Below, in pieces: positions 18,916-28,640 of a stretch of DNA of 64,000 bases. Position numbers and translations under genes: made by a program. The stretch is from Methylocystis rosea SV97 (GTDB lineage: Bacteria > Pseudomonadota > Alphaproteobacteria > Rhizobiales > Beijerinckiaceae), in the NCBI RefSeq assembly GCF_000372845.1, contig NZ_KB889963.1, forward strand, positions 2,383,923-2,447,922. Direction: 5' to 3'. Position 1 is the stretch's first letter; the number at the start of each line of letters is the position of its first letter. Below the pieces are notes generated by a model. The model made no database searches. It was not told where the DNA came from and saw nothing but the letters and a program-made list of their open reading frames with translations.

Positions 18916-20154
18916 ATGGAAGGACATTCCCAATACACGCCCAAGAGCGGCTTCGCTCGCTGGTTGGAGCGCCGTCTGCCGATTTTGAGCTTCATGCATG
19001 GTTCTTTCGTCTCCTATCCGACGCCAAAAAACCTGAACTACATGTGGGTGTTTGGCGCGATCTTGAGTTTCATGCTCGTCGCGCAGATCGTCACGGGCGT
19101 CGTCCTTGCGATGCATTACACCCCGGAAACGACGCTCGCTTTCGATTCCGTCGAGAAGATCATGCGCGACGTGAATTGGGGCACCGTGCTGCGCTACGCG
19201 CACGCCAATGGCGCGTCGATGTTCTTCCTCGCCGTCTACCTCCATATCTTCCGCGGCATGTATTACGGGTCCTACAAGGACCCTCGCGAGGTCTTGTGGA
19301 TTCTCGGCGTGGTGATCTTCATGCTGATGATGGCCACGGGATTCCTCGGATATGTCTTACCGTGGGGCCAGATGTCCTTCTGGGCGGCGACCGTCATCAC
19401 CAATCTCTTTTCCGCCATTCCGGTCGTTGGAACCGCAATCACCACCTGGCTGCTCGGCGGCTATTCCGTCGACAATCCGACGCTCAATCGCTTCTACGCT
19501 TTGCATTATCTGGTGCCGTTCATCATCGTCGCCATCGTCGCTCTGCATGTATGGGCGCTGCATGTGACCGGCCAGAACAATCCGTCCGGCGTCGAAGTGA
19601 AGGACATCAAGAAGGAAACTGTTCCTTTCACGCCCTATGCGACCATGAAGGACGCGGTCGGCATCGCGGCGTTTCTCGTCGTCTACGCCTGGCTGACGTT
19701 TTTCGTGCCGAATTACCTCGGCCATCCGGACAATTACATCGAAGCCAATCCGCTCGTGACGCCGCCGCATATCGTGCCGGAGTGGTACTTCCTGCCGTTC
19801 TATGCGATCCTTCGCGCGATCCCGAACAAGCTGCTCGGCGTCACTGCTCTCTTCGCCTCGATTTTGATCACCGCGGCGCTGCCGTGGCTCGATACGTCGA
19901 AGGTGAAATCGGCCGTGTATCGGCCGCTGTTTCGCAAGGAGTTCTGGATTTTTGTCGCGGTGTGCATCGGGCTTGGCTATCTGGGGGCGCAGCCCGCTGA
20001 AGGCGCATATCTCTGGTTCGCGCGGGTGCTCTCGGCCTATTATTTCCTCCACTTCTTGGTGATTTTGCCGGTCATCGGCAAAGTGGAGAAGCCGGAGCCA
20101 GTGCCTGAATCCATCGACGCTTCGATCATGCGGGGGGAAACCTCCCATGTCTAA
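18916..20154 (+). CDS. petB: Cytochrome b subunit of the bc1 complex
   Basis: A 412-residue, eight-helix integral membrane protein with two b haems and the Qo/Qi sites. Visible landmarks are [10 protein letters not shown] and ANGASMFF in the first helices, [12 protein letters not shown] in the Qo region, [19 protein letters not shown] (PEWY motif), and the usual four haem-ligand His residues in helices B and D. This is the long single-polypeptide form of alphaproteobacteria. Its 3' end overlaps the petC start by eight bases, implying translational coupling. Confidence 0.97.
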   Translation: MEGHSQYTPKSGFARWLERRLPILSFMHGSFVSYPTPKNLNYMWVFGAILSFMLVAQIVTGVVLAMHYTPETTLAFDSVEKIMRDVNWGTVLRYAHANGASMFFLAVYLHIFRGMYYGSYKDPREVLWILGVVIFMLMMATGFLGYVLPWGQMSFWAATVITNLFSAIPVVGTAITTWLLGGYSVDNPTLNRFYALHYLVPFIIVAIVALHVWALHVTGQNNPSGVEVKDIKKETVPFTPYATMKDAVGIAAFLVVYAWLTFFVPNYLGHPDNYIEANPLVTPPHIVPEWYFLPFYAILRAIPNKLLGVTALFASILITAALPWLDTSKVKSAVYRPLFRKEFWIFVAVCIGLGYLGAQPAEGAYLWFARVLSAYYFLHFLVILPVIGKVEKPEPVPESIDASIMRGETSHV

Positions 20155-21103
20155 GGCGCGCGTAAGATCCACAAAACGGCAGTTCTATGTGAAGCGCCTC
20201 TCGCTCGTTCCCCTCGCGTTGGCCGCGACGTTGACAATGGTCGGCCCGGCCTGGAGCCAGCAGGAAGCGCCGCCATCCGCGACCGATCAGGTCGCTGCGC
20301 CCGAGGCCACGGAAAAGGAAGCGCGGCACGAGAGCGAACGACATGAGCGGACGCCCAAGCGCTTTGACTGGAGCTTCGCCGGCGCGTTCGGCCGCTACGA
20401 CAAGGCGCAGTTGCGCAGAGGTTTCAAGGTCTACAAGGAGGTCTGCTCCTCCTGCCATTCGATCAAAATGCTCGCCTTCCGCAATCTTTCGCAGCCCGGC
20501 GGGCCGGAGTTTCCTGAAAAAGAGGTCGAAGCGCTCGCCGCGAGCTACAAGATCAAGGACGGCCCAAACCAGGCGGGCGAATATTTCGATCGGCCGGGTC
20601 GCCCCAGCGATCGCTTCCCCCCGCCTTTCGCCAATGAACAGGCGGCGCGCGCCGCGCTGGCCGGCAATTATCCGCCGGACATGTCGGTTCTGGCCAAGGC
20701 GCGAGGCTATTCGCGCGGCTTTCCACTCTTCCTGTTCGACGCTTTGCCGGGCTTTTCGTATCAGGAACACGGCGTCGACTACATCACCTCGCTGATGGAG
20801 GGCTACGAAGACCCGCCGCCAGACGTGAAACTGCCGGAAGGGCAGTTTTACGATCCCTATATGCCGGGCCGGCGCATCGGCATGCCGCCGCCGCTTTCCG
20901 AGGGCGTGGTGACCTATGAGGATGGCGCGCCGCAAACGATCGACCAATACGCCAAGGATGTCGCCGCCTTCATGATGTGGGTCGCAGAGCCGCATCTTGA
21001 GTCGCGCAAGCGAGTCGGGCTTGGCGTCGTGGCCTTCCTGCTCGTCTTCGTCGGACTGCTCTATTTCACCAAACGCAGGATCTGGTCGAACGTGCCGCAT
21101 TAG
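20147..21103 (+). CDS. petC: Cytochrome c1 subunit of the bc1 complex
   Basis: A 318-residue subunit with an N-terminal signal peptide (ending GPAWSQQ) and a low-complexity acidic linker. The haem motif is CSSCH (Cys100), followed by the typical [10 protein letters not shown]. Further blocks are [29 protein letters not shown] and [15 protein letters not shown], which carries the likely Met ligand. A single C-terminal transmembrane helix ([18 protein letters not shown]) anchors it, followed by a basic tail. This completes the petABC bc1 operon. Confidence 0.96.
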   Translation: MSKARVRSTKRQFYVKRLSLVPLALAATLTMVGPAWSQQEAPPSATDQVAAPEATEKEARHESERHERTPKRFDWSFAGAFGRYDKAQLRRGFKVYKEVCSSCHSIKMLAFRNLSQPGGPEFPEKEVEALAASYKIKDGPNQAGEYFDRPGRPSDRFPPPFANEQAARAALAGNYPPDMSVLAKARGYSRGFPLFLFDALPGFSYQEHGVDYITSLMEGYEDPPPDVKLPEGQFYDPYMPGRRIGMPPPLSEGVVTYEDGAPQTIDQYAKDVAAFMMWVAEPHLESRKRVGLGVVAFLLVFVGLLYFTKRRIWSNVPH

Positions 21104-21230
21104 GCGGGACGCTCGCCGCGAGCCGCGCGCGAGCGCGAATTGCGCCAAGAGAGAGCGGCGAGCAGAATGCCGAGCTATCTGGCGGCGACCATGCCGCCGC
21201 CATGAGTCCTTGCCGCGTCGCGCGACGCCG

Positions 21231-21599
21231 TCACTCGATCTTCTTCAGTTCGGCGAGCGCGCTGGTCGCGTGCTTGACGGCACGCGCCGAGTCGCCGAAC
21301 CGTGCGCGCATTTCGGCCAGGCGCAGATGCCTGATCGCGCGATGCAGCAGCTTGTTGGCGGCGCGGTCCCGTTCGATGGCCTTTTCGTGCAGCGCCTCGC
21401 GCGCATGGCCGAGCGCGCTCATCATATGCGTAACGATCTCCTTGGAGTCGCCCTTCGCGCCGTCGTCTATCGCTTCTTGAGTATGCTCAATCGCCGCCTG
21501 CACATGCACGCCGATGCCGGCCAGCGCATAAGTGCCGGAAAAGCCCAGCGCCAAAGCGGTCAGAATCGCGAATACGCTCATTCGAGGCGTCATTGTCAT
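21231..21599 (-). CDS. Small metal-binding protein SmbP-like, exported
   Basis: About 122 residues. The signal peptide (TPRMSVFAILTALALGFSGTYALAG) is followed by an all-helical mature domain with repeating His and Ala positions, for example HTQEAIDD, HMMSALGHAREALHEK, LLHRAIRHLRLAEM and KHATSALAEL. This pattern matches the SmbP four-helix His-rich family first described in Nitrosomonas, which binds copper and other divalent metals in the periplasm. The start at 21599 precedes the signal peptide; 19 more upstream codons are unlikely to be translated. It is convergent with petC, so not part of that operon. Confidence 0.68.
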   Translation of the reverse strand: MTMTPRMSVFAILTALALGFSGTYALAGIGVHVQAAIEHTQEAIDDGAKGDSKEIVTHMMSALGHAREALHEKAIERDRAANKLLHRAIRHLRLAEMRARFGDSARAVKHATSALAELKKIE

Positions 21600-21776
21600 C
21601 TCCCCATCGCCACCAGTGGGCTTGGCTTCAGCTTGTCCAAGAGTTAGGGCGTCCATTGCAACGGCTCAATCCCCTCGTGACGTCGGCGGTTTCTTGATTG
21701 AAGGCGCCAAATCGGGCACAAGGCGCTAGCGTCTCTGGGGCTTTCGTCGCCCGCTCATTTTCCCGGAAAGGTTGCA

Positions 21777-23075
21777 ATGTCGGAGATCTTGCGCGTCGGC
21801 ATCGCGGGCCTCGGCACCGTCGGCGCGGCGGTGGCGCGCCTGCTCCGCCGCCAGGCCGAGGCGCTCACGGCCCGCACCGGACGGCAGATCGCCCTGGCGG
21901 GCGTTTCGGCTCGCGACGCCGCGAAGGATCGGGACGCCGATCTTTCCGGCGCGGAGTTCTTTCCTGATCCGGTCAAGCTCGCGTCCTCGCCAGCGATCGA
22001 TCTTTTCGTCGAATTGATCGGCGGCTCGGAAGGGCCAGCGAGGGCCAGCGTCGAAACCGCGCTCGCACATGGCAAGGCGGTCGTCACCGCTAACAAGGCC
22101 TTGCTCGCCGCGCATGGCTTGCATCTCGCAGCGCTCGCCGAGGAGAACCATGCCGCGCTCGCCTTCGAGGCGTCCGTCGCCGGCGGCATCCCGATCGTCA
22201 AGACGCTGCGCGAGGGGCTCGCCGGCAATTCGATCGAGCGCGTCTATGGCATTCTCAACGGCACCTGCAATTACATCCTGTCGCGCATGGAACAGGAGCA
22301 GCTCTCCTTCGAGGAATGCTTGAAGGAGGCGCAGAGGCTCGGCTATGCCGAGGCTGATCCGACCTTCGACATCGGCGGTTTCGACACCGCTCACAAGCTT
22401 GCGATCCTCACCTCGCTTGCCTTCGGCACGCGCATCGCCGCCGGCGCCATCGATATCGAGGGCATTGAGCGCGTGACGCTTGCCGACATCGACGCGGCGG
22501 CTGAGCTTGGCTACCGCATCAAGCTGCTTGGCGTCGCGCAGCGCACCGCTGATGGGGTCGAGCAACGCGTCCATCCAACGATGGTCAGCAAGAACTCCGC
22601 CATCGCCCAGGTGATGGGCGTCCTGAACGCCGTCACCATCGACGCCGACGCGGTGCATGAACTGACGCTCGTGGGGCCGGGCGCCGGCGGTGACGCCACG
22701 GCCTCGGCCGTCGTCGCCGATATCGCCGACATCGCCAAGGGCGTGCGTTCGGCGCCGTTCGGTCTGCCGACCGCGAAGCTCGCCGAGCTCAAACGCACGC
22801 CGATGCAGCGCCACGAAGGCGGCTATTACATCCGCATGTCGGTGCGCGACGTCGCCGGCGCCTTCGCCAAGATCGCGACGCGCATGGCGGAGCGCCGCAT
22901 ATCGCTTGAAAGCATCGTGCAACGCGGCGCGCGGGGCGCGCCGGGCGATTGCGTCGATGTCATCCTCATCACCCATGCGACAAGCGAACATCTCGTGCGC
23001 GAGGCGCTGGACCTGATCTATCAGGATGGCGTCATCGTTTCGCGCGCGCAGGTCATCCGCATCGAGCGCGAGTAG
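21777..23075 (+). CDS. hom: Homoserine dehydrogenase
   Basis: A 432-residue enzyme that reduces aspartate semialdehyde to homoserine on the threonine and methionine branch. The N-terminal Rossmann motif is GIAGLGTVGAAV (residues 8-19). The catalytic domain has NGTCNYILSRM, EAQRLGYAEADPTFDIGGFDTAHKL in outline, and AAELGYRIKLLGVA. A C-terminal ACT domain (about 350-432, GGYYIRMSVRDVAGAFAKI) gives allosteric control, usually by threonine. The glpX gene follows after six bases, a pairing common in alphaproteobacteria. Confidence 0.97.
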   Translation: MSEILRVGIAGLGTVGAAVARLLRRQAEALTARTGRQIALAGVSARDAAKDRDADLSGAEFFPDPVKLASSPAIDLFVELIGGSEGPARASVETALAHGKAVVTANKALLAAHGLHLAALAEENHAALAFEASVAGGIPIVKTLREGLAGNSIERVYGILNGTCNYILSRMEQEQLSFEECLKEAQRLGYAEADPTFDIGGFDTAHKLAILTSLAFGTRIAAGAIDIEGIERVTLADIDAAAELGYRIKLLGVAQRTADGVEQRVHPTMVSKNSAIAQVMGVLNAVTIDADAVHELTLVGPGAGGDATASAVVADIADIAKGVRSAPFGLPTAKLAELKRTPMQRHEGGYYIRMSVRDVAGAFAKIATRMAERRISLESIVQRGARGAPGDCVDVILITHATSEHLVREALDLIYQDGVIVSRAQVIRIERE

Positions 23076-23081
23076 CGAGAC

Positions 23082-24071
23082 ATGACGCAGCAGCCTGAAA
23101 CCGACGCGTCGAAGATCGACCGCTACCTGACGTTGGAGCTGGCGCGCGCGTCAGAGCGCGCCGCGGTCGCCGCCGCCAAATTCCGGGGACGAGGCGACGA
23201 GATGGCCGCCGACCTCGCGGCGGCGGAGGCGATGCGCGAGGAGCTATCGCTGCTTCCCGTCCGCGGGCGCATCGTGATCGGCGAGGGCGACAAGGACGCC
23301 GCGCCGATGCTTTACATCGGCGAAGAAATCGGCGCGGGCGTTGGTCCCCGCGTCGATCTCGGCGTCGCGGCGCTCGAAGGCTCGACGCTTTGCGCCAAGG
23401 ACATGCCGGGCTCGATGGCCGTCGTCGCCATGGCGCCGGCGGGGTCGCTCCTTCATGCGCCCGACGTTTACATGGACAAGATCGCCATCGGTCCGGGCTA
23501 CCCTGAGGGCACAATCGATCTCGATCGCGACCCCGGCGACAACATCAGAGCGCTCGCTATCGCCAAAGGCGTGCGCGCGAGCGAAATCACGGTCAGCATT
23601 CTCGATCGGCCGCGCCACGCCGAAATCATTCGCAATTGCCGCAACGCCGGCGCCTGCGTGCGCCTCATTACCGACGGCGACGTCGCGGCGATCATTCTCA
23701 CCACCCATCCTTTTGAAACCGGCGTCGATATGTATCTTGGCCGCGGCGGCGCTTCGGAAGGCGTGCTCGCCGCCTGCGTCCTGCGTTGCGCGGGCGGCCA
23801 GATGCAGGGACGGCTGGCGCTCGAAACGCGTGAACAGATCGCGCAGGCGCAGCGTTTGGGCCTTCTCGATGCGCGGCGCAAATATTCGGTCGGCGACATG
23901 GCGGCCGGCGACGTCGTCGTCTGCGTGACGGGCGTCACCGCCGGGCCGCTCGTTGGCGGCGTGTCTCTCGGCAAGACGACGATCGACACCGAGACGATCG
24001 TCTATCGCTCGGCGACGGGCACGATCCGCCGCATCCATGCGATACATCGCGCCGCCGGCAAGTTCGATTGA
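23082..24071 (+). CDS. glpX: Class II fructose-1,6-bisphosphatase
   Basis: A 329-residue GlpX-type phosphatase for gluconeogenesis or the Calvin and related cycles. Motifs include GRIVIGEGDKDAAPMLYIGE in two parts, AALEGSTLCAKDMPGS, DVYMDKIAIGPGY and GRGGASEGVLAACVLRC; the acidic metal ligands lie in the GEGDKD and DVYMDK blocks. It starts six bases after the hom stop. A C-terminal RRIHAIHR is typical of the family. Confidence 0.96.
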   Translation: MTQQPETDASKIDRYLTLELARASERAAVAAAKFRGRGDEMAADLAAAEAMREELSLLPVRGRIVIGEGDKDAAPMLYIGEEIGAGVGPRVDLGVAALEGSTLCAKDMPGSMAVVAMAPAGSLLHAPDVYMDKIAIGPGYPEGTIDLDRDPGDNIRALAIAKGVRASEITVSILDRPRHAEIIRNCRNAGACVRLITDGDVAAIILTTHPFETGVDMYLGRGGASEGVLAACVLRCAGGQMQGRLALETREQIAQAQRLGLLDARRKYSVGDMAAGDVVVCVTGVTAGPLVGGVSLGKTTIDTETIVYRSATGTIRRIHAIHRAAGKFD

Positions 24072-24079
24072 CGTCGGTC

Positions 24080-24229
24080 CTAATACGTCCGGCCGGTTTC
24101 GAGCTGAGTTTTGGCGTCGAGCTTGCGCATCGGCGGCGGCGGATAATCCGGTGGCGGCGGGGGCTGCGTCGCACAGGCGGCGAGCGACAAAGCGAAAAGC
24201 GAAGCAAGGATCAGATGAAGGCGTCGCAT
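24080..24229 (-). CDS. Small Pro-rich lipoprotein (49 residues)
   Basis: A short minus-strand gene. A basic start and hydrophobic segment end in the lipobox LSLAAC, whose Cys would be acylated at about residue 19. Then comes a proline-rich stretch (QPPPPPDYPPPP) and a short polar tail ending GRTY. This is a textbook bacterial lipoprotein layout. It lies between glpX (convergent) and the RsmB-type gene (divergent). The ribosome binding site is weak. Function unknown. Confidence 0.62.
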   Translation of the reverse strand: MRRLHLILASLFALSLAACATQPPPPPDYPPPPMRKLDAKTQLETGRTY

Positions 24230-24306
24230 CAGTTTCGTCCATATTTCTCAAGAGGGCGCGCATCTTCGCGCCTCTTGCGTAAGAGCGTGGCTGTGGCGAC
24301 GGAATT

Positions 24307-25707
24307 ATGTCCATCGCGCGCCGCTTGGACGGCGCGCCGATGACTCCTGCCGCACATATCTCCGCTGCGATCGAGGTGCTCGACGATGTTGCAAAGCGCC
24401 GCCGACCCGCCGCCGAGGCGCTAAAGGACTGGGGCATCGCGCATCGCTTCGCCGGCTCGAAGGATCGCGCCGCGATCGCCAGCCTCGTCTTCGACGCGCT
24501 GCGGAAGCGCGCTTCGGCCATCTATGTCATGGGCGCGGACGATCCGCGCGCGATCATGCTCGGCGCGCTGCGCGAGGCGCGCGGCCAGGGCGCCGAGGCG
24601 ATCGCGGCGCTCTGCTCGGGCGCCGGCCATGCGCCGGCCCCGCTTTCGGACGAGGAGCGCCATCGGTTGGAGACGGGCTCGCTCGCTGACGCGCCGGATC
24701 ATGTGCGCGGCGACTATCCGGAATGGCTGGCGTCGCATTTTGAGGCGGCGTTCGGCGCGCGCGCGGCCGAAGAAGGCGCGGCGCTCGCCGCCCGCGCGCC
24801 TGTCGATCTGCGCGTCAATATTCTGAAATGCTCGCGCGAACAGGCGCTCGAAAAGCTCGCGCATCTCTCTCCTGCGCCGACGCCGCTTTCGCCGATCGGC
24901 ATGCGCATCGAGGCGGGGCAGGGGCGGGGTCCGGCGCTGACCGCCGAGACCGCTTATGTGAAGGGGCTCGTCGAGCCGCAGGACGAGGCCTCGCAGCTCG
25001 CGGCGCTGCTCTGCGCCGCCGGGCCGGGCGAGCAGGTTCTCGACCTTTGCGCCGGCGGCGGCGGCAAGGCGCTGGCGCTCGCGGGGCAGATGCATAACCG
25101 CGGGCAAGTCTACGCTTATGACGCGGACGGGCGCAGGCTCATGCCGATCCATGAGCGGCTGGAGCGCGCCGGCGCCCGCAACATTCAGGTGCGCGCGCCG
25201 CGCGGCAAGGCCGACGTGCTCGCCGATCTCGAGGCGCGCTGCGACCTCGTGCTGATCGACGCGCCCTGCACGGGCGTCGGCGCCTGGCGGCGCCATCCCG
25301 ACGCCAAATGGCGGCTCGCGCCCGGCGCGCTGGACCGAAGATTGAAGGAGCAGCGCGAACTCTTGGCGATGGCCGTTCGCTTCGTGAAGCCCGGCGGTCG
25401 GCTCGCTTACGTCACCTGTTCGGCGCTGCGCGAGGAAAACGAGGACCAGATCGCGGCCTTTCTCGCCGCCAATCCCGATTTCGCGTCGCGATCAGCCGCC
25501 GAAACTGCGGAAGCCGCCGGCCTCCCCGACCTCGCCCGCTTCGCCTCGCCGCACGGACCTGGCATCCGCCTGTCGCCGGCGACAAGCGGCACGGACGGGT
25601 TTTACATTTGTGTCTTGGCGAAAGTGAATTCGTCTGAGCTTGCGCAAATGTCGAGTGTTGGCGTCCCCTCTCCCGCGAAGCGGGGGAGGGACAGGGAGGG
25701 GGCGTGA
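24307..25707 (+). CDS. RsmB/NOP2-family rRNA or tRNA (cytosine-5) methyltransferase
   Basis: A 466-residue protein. The N-terminal helical NusB-like region (residues about 15-140) is followed by the SAM-binding Rossmann domain with DLCAGGGGKALALAGQM, YDADGRRL, and the two catalytic-cysteine motifs DAPCTGVGAWRRHP and YVTCSALREENE. It methylates C5 of a cytosine in RNA; the exact target cannot be assigned. The start may be 24307 or the ATG at 24343 (MTPAAHISAA), which fits the family better. The last dozen or so residues (VPSPAKRGRDREGA) are translated REP-like repeat, so the natural C-terminus was replaced or extended by repeat insertion. The stop overlaps the DUF559 start. Confidence 0.92.
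   Translation: MSIARRLDGAPMTPAAHISAAIEVLDDVAKRRRPAAEALKDWGIAHRFAGSKDRAAIASLVFDALRKRASAIYVMGADDPRAIMLGALREARGQGAEAIAALCSGAGHAPAPLSDEERHRLETGSLADAPDHVRGDYPEWLASHFEAAFGARAAEEGAALAARAPVDLRVNILKCSREQALEKLAHLSPAPTPLSPIGMRIEAGQGRGPALTAETAYVKGLVEPQDEASQLAALLCAAGPGEQVLDLCAGGGGKALALAGQMHNRGQVYAYDADGRRLMPIHERLERAGARNIQVRAPRGKADVLADLEARCDLVLIDAPCTGVGAWRRHPDAKWRLAPGALDRRLKEQRELLAMAVRFVKPGGRLAYVTCSALREENEDQIAAFLAANPDFASRSAAETAEAAGLPDLARFASPHGPGIRLSPATSGTDGFYICVLAKVNSSELAQMSSVGVPSPAKRGRDREGA
25663..25704. repeat. REP-like palindrome, family A, 5' side of the DUF559 gene
   Basis: CCCCTCTCCCGCGAAGCGGGGG followed by GAGGGACAGGGAGGGGGC. It encodes the C-terminus of the RsmB-type protein and gives the DUF559 gene its G-rich ribosome binding site and GTG start. 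An inverted copy follows that gene. Confidence 0.88.
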
Positions 25708-26144
25708 CAGACGCGAAGCTTCCGAAAGTTGATTTCGCGCGCAATCTTCGCCGCGACATGTCGAATGCCGAGCGAAAATTATGGTCGGCGCTGCGCGGCC
25801 ACCGGTTTCATGGGCTGCAATTCCGCCGCCAAGCGCCTTGCGGCCCCTATATCGCGGATTTTCTCTGTCACGCCGCACAACTTGTCATCGAGGTCGATGG
25901 GGCGACGCATTCCACCGATGCTGAGCTTGCGCGCGACAGCCGGCGCGACACCTGGTTCGAGGCTAACGGCTTTTCAGTCTTGCGCGTAACCAATGCAGCG
26001 GTTTACGCAGAATTTGACGGCGCGTTGGAAATGATACGATTACGCGTCGAGGAAAGATTGCCCTCACCCCAACCCTCCCCCGCTTCGCGGGAGAGGGAGT
26101 CCGACTCGGGTCCTGACAACAAACCGCGCACTCTGCGTCGTTAG
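25704..26144 (+). CDS. DUF559 family protein (endonuclease-like fold)
   Basis: A 146-residue protein starting with GTG. The DUF559 core (residues about 8-115) has ARNLRRDMSNAERKLWSALR, FRRQAPCGPYIADFLC, LVIEVDGATH and FEANGFSVLRVTNAAV. The D and ExD-like acidic residues in IADF and IEVDG match the PD-(D/E)XK/Vsr-like nuclease core to which this family is assigned. Biological role is unknown. Both ends lie in inverted REP-like repeats; the tail LPSPQPSPASRERE is translated repeat. This suggests that gene and repeats move or are maintained together. Confidence 0.85.
   Translation: MTDAKLPKVDFARNLRRDMSNAERKLWSALRGHRFHGLQFRRQAPCGPYIADFLCHAAQLVIEVDGATHSTDAELARDSRRDTWFEANGFSVLRVTNAAVYAEFDGALEMIRLRVEERLPSPQPSPASRERESDSGPDNKPRTLRR
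26061..26101. repeat. REP-like palindrome, family A, 3' side of the DUF559 gene (inverted copy)
   Basis: CCTCCCCCGCTTCGCGGGAGAGG, the inverse of the copy at 25663-25704. It encodes the last residues of the DUF559 protein. Confidence 0.88.
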
Positions 26145-26180
26145 GGTCCCCTCTCCCCTTTAAGAGAGACAGGGTGGGGG
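26145..26180. repeat. Degenerate family A REP-like element before guaA
   Basis: CCCCTCTCCCCTTTAAGAGAG followed by ACAGGGTGGGGG, a diverged member of the same family just upstream of guaA. Confidence 0.65.
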
Positions 26181-26199
26181 CCTACAAAAAAGAGAACCC

Positions 26200-27804
26200 A
26201 TGACCACCGCGCCCGACGTCTTCCATCACGACATCGCCGATCGCCATGACAAGGTGCTGATCGTTGATTTCGGCTCGCAGGTGACGCAGCTGATCGCCCG
26301 GCGCGTGCGCGAGGCGGGCGTCTATTGCGAGATCGCGCCGTTCCAGACCGCCGAGCGCGCTTTCGCCGAGATCCGCCCCAAGGCGGTGATCCTCTCGGGC
26401 GGGCCGTGCTCGGTGACGGACGAGGGGTCTCCCCGCGCCCCGCAAAGCGTTTTCGACTCCGGCGTGCCGGTGCTCGGCATCTGCTATGGCGAGCAGACGA
26501 TGGCGACCCAGCTCGGCGGCAAGGTCGAGGGCGGTCATCATCGCGAATTCGGCCGCGCCGATGTGACGGCGCTGGAGCACAGCGCGCTGCTCGACGGCGT
26601 GTGGGAGAAGGGCGGCAGCTTCCCCGTTTGGATGAGCCATGGCGACCGCGTGACGAAGCTGCCGGAAGGCTTTCGCGTCATCGCCGCGTCCGAAAACGCG
26701 CCCTTCGCCGCGATCGCGGATGAGACGCGCCGCTACTACGGCGTGCAGTTTCATCTCGAAGTCGTGCATACGCCCGACGGCGCCAGGCTCTTATCGAATT
26801 TCGTGCATAAGGTCGCGGGGCTGAAGTCCGACTGGACGATGGCGGCGTTTCGCGGCGAGGCGATCGCGGCGATCCGGCGCCAGGTCGGCGATGGGCGGGT
26901 GCTCTGCGGCTTGTCGGGCGGCGTCGACAGCGCCGTCGCGGCGGTGCTCATTCACGAAGCGATCGGCGAGCGTTTGACCTGCGTATTCGTCGATCACGGC
27001 CTGTTGCGGCAGGGCGAGGCGGAAGAGGTCGTGCGGCTCTTTCGCGATCACTACAACATTCCGCTGCATCACGTCGAAGCGGCGGACCTGTTCCTCGGCG
27101 CGTTAGAGGGCGTCGACGATCCGGAGGTGAAGCGCAAGACGATTGGACGACTGTTCATCGAGACCTTTGAAGCCGAAGCGAAGAAGATTGCTCAGGACGG
27201 GCGCGGCGCGCCGCAGTTTCTCGCGCAAGGCACGCTCTATCCCGATGTCATCGAGAGCGTCTCCTTCACTGGCGGCCCGTCGGTGACGATCAAATCGCAT
27301 CACAATGTCGGCGGATTGCCGGAGCGCATGAACATGCGGCTCGTCGAACCCTTGCGCGAACTCTTCAAGGACGAGGTGCGGGCGCTCGGGCGCGAACTCG
27401 GACTGCCGGAAGCCTTTGTCGGGCGTCATCCATTTCCGGGGCCTGGGCTCGCGATCCGCTGCCCCGGCCTCATCACCCGCGAGAAGCTGGCGATCCTGCG
27501 CAAGGCCGACGCCGTCTATCTCGACGAGATCCGCAAGGCGGGATTGTATGACGACATCTGGCAGGCCTTCGCGGCGCTCTTGCCGGTGCGCAGCGTCGGC
27601 GTGATGGGCGACGGGCGCACTTACGATTACGTCGTCGCGCTGCGCGCCGTGACGTCGAGCGACGGCATGACCGCGGATTTTTATCCCTTCGACATGAGCT
27701 TTCTTGGCCGCGCCGCGACGCGGATCATCAATGAAGTGAAGGGCGTCAACCGCGTGGTGTACGATGTGACGAGCAAGCCGCCGGGGACGATTGAGTGGGA
27801 GTGA
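26200..27804 (+). CDS. guaA: GMP synthase (glutamine-hydrolysing)
   Basis: A 534-residue enzyme that aminates XMP to GMP. The N-terminal class I glutamine amidotransferase domain has the nucleophile in [10 protein letters not shown] (Cys95) and the His/Glu pair in the FHLEVVHT region. The ATP-pyrophosphatase domain carries the P-loop [11 protein letters not shown] (about residue 238). The C-terminal dimerisation domain ends [24 protein letters not shown] in the usual way. Length is normal. Confidence 0.98.
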   Translation: MTTAPDVFHHDIADRHDKVLIVDFGSQVTQLIARRVREAGVYCEIAPFQTAERAFAEIRPKAVILSGGPCSVTDEGSPRAPQSVFDSGVPVLGICYGEQTMATQLGGKVEGGHHREFGRADVTALEHSALLDGVWEKGGSFPVWMSHGDRVTKLPEGFRVIAASENAPFAAIADETRRYYGVQFHLEVVHTPDGARLLSNFVHKVAGLKSDWTMAAFRGEAIAAIRRQVGDGRVLCGLSGGVDSAVAAVLIHEAIGERLTCVFVDHGLLRQGEAEEVVRLFRDHYNIPLHHVEAADLFLGALEGVDDPEVKRKTIGRLFIETFEAEAKKIAQDGRGAPQFLAQGTLYPDVIESVSFTGGPSVTIKSHHNVGGLPERMNMRLVEPLRELFKDEVRALGRELGLPEAFVGRHPFPGPGLAIRCPGLITREKLAILRKADAVYLDEIRKAGLYDDIWQAFAALLPVRSVGVMGDGRTYDYVVALRAVTSSDGMTADFYPFDMSFLGRAATRIINEVKGVNRVVYDVTSKPPGTIEWE

Positions 27805-27825
27805 CCGGATACCCTCGGCGGCTTA

Positions 27826-28355
27826 GACTCGGCCGCGCACCACGAGGTGGCGCGGCAATGTCGCAACAAGATTGCTCTCGGCCAACTGCGCCAGCGCCAA
27901 TGTGAAATTCGGCACTGTAAGCGCGACGCGGCGTGCGAGCCCCATCTCGGCCAGCTTGGCGTCGACGACCCCATGCGCGTCGCCGATGGCTGAGACCAAC
28001 ATGTGCGACGCCTTGAGGTAGGTGTCGCGCCTCGGCTTACGCGCTAACGGATGACCCGCGCGCATGGCGACCACGAAATCCTCCTCGAGGAGCAAGCGAT
28101 AGACGAAACGTGGTGGCGGTGGCGCGCCAATCGGCAGCACTGCCAAGTCTAGTCTCCGCGCATCGAACTCCGTCGAAGTGGTATGCCAAAGTTCGCTCCT
28201 CAGCTTGCCGTGATGCTAGGGCATGAGTTGCAGAAGACGAATATCGACGCGTGTCGCCGCTTGCGTCAGACGATCCATGAGCGGCGAAAGAAAAACAGCC
28301 GTGATCGCATCAGGCGCGCCGATGGTGAACGGACGCTGCGCCGTTTCGGGATCGA
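27826..28355 (-). pseudogene. LysR-type regulator fragment, decayed
   Basis: Minus-strand remnants of the LysR effector-binding domain. FDPETAQRPFTIGAPDAI (the normal domain start after the HTH linker) leads to VDIRLLQLMP and then a stop. After a frame change the sequence resumes as LDLAVLPIGAPPPP through LLLEEDFVVAMRAGHPLA to VATLPRHLVVRGRV. There is no helix-turn-helix part and the C-terminal end is missing where it abuts guaA. Not functional. Confidence 0.75.
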
Positions 28356-28369
28356 ACGTTCCGGCCCCT

Positions 28370-28545
28370 GAAACGATGCCTATTCAGATCGCTCGCCGTT
28401 TTTGCGAGGAACCAGCAGTAGGAAATGCCGGCGGACGCATTCAGTCCCGTCTCAGCCTTGATCCTCGCTCGGATCAATTCGGCGATCGTCGTGCCGATCG
28501 AGATGTTGTTGTGGTTCTCGGTGACGTCGAGATAGGATTCATCAC
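28370..28545 (-). pseudogene. DNA polymerase IV (dinB) fragment
   Basis: A minus-strand segment reading RDESYLDVTENHNNI, IRARIKAETGLNASAGISY and FLAKTASDLN, which matches the palm region of Y-family polymerase DinB (consensus DEAYLDVT and SAGISYNKFLAKLASD). Only about 55 residues are recognisable, flanked at once by unrelated sequence and the lysR fragment, so a deletion joined the two remnants. Confidence 0.72.
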
Positions 28546-28640
28546 GCGTACCTGCGCGCTCCAACACTACCTCTACCACGAAGCGCCTGGTCGGCTTCGT
28601 CGCGCACCGTGACGAGGCGCGGACGCTCGGCCGATTCTCA

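Noticed and set aside
23244-24521. 425-codon minus-strand frame across glpX
   Set aside because: Opposite strand of a clear GlpX gene; no motif.
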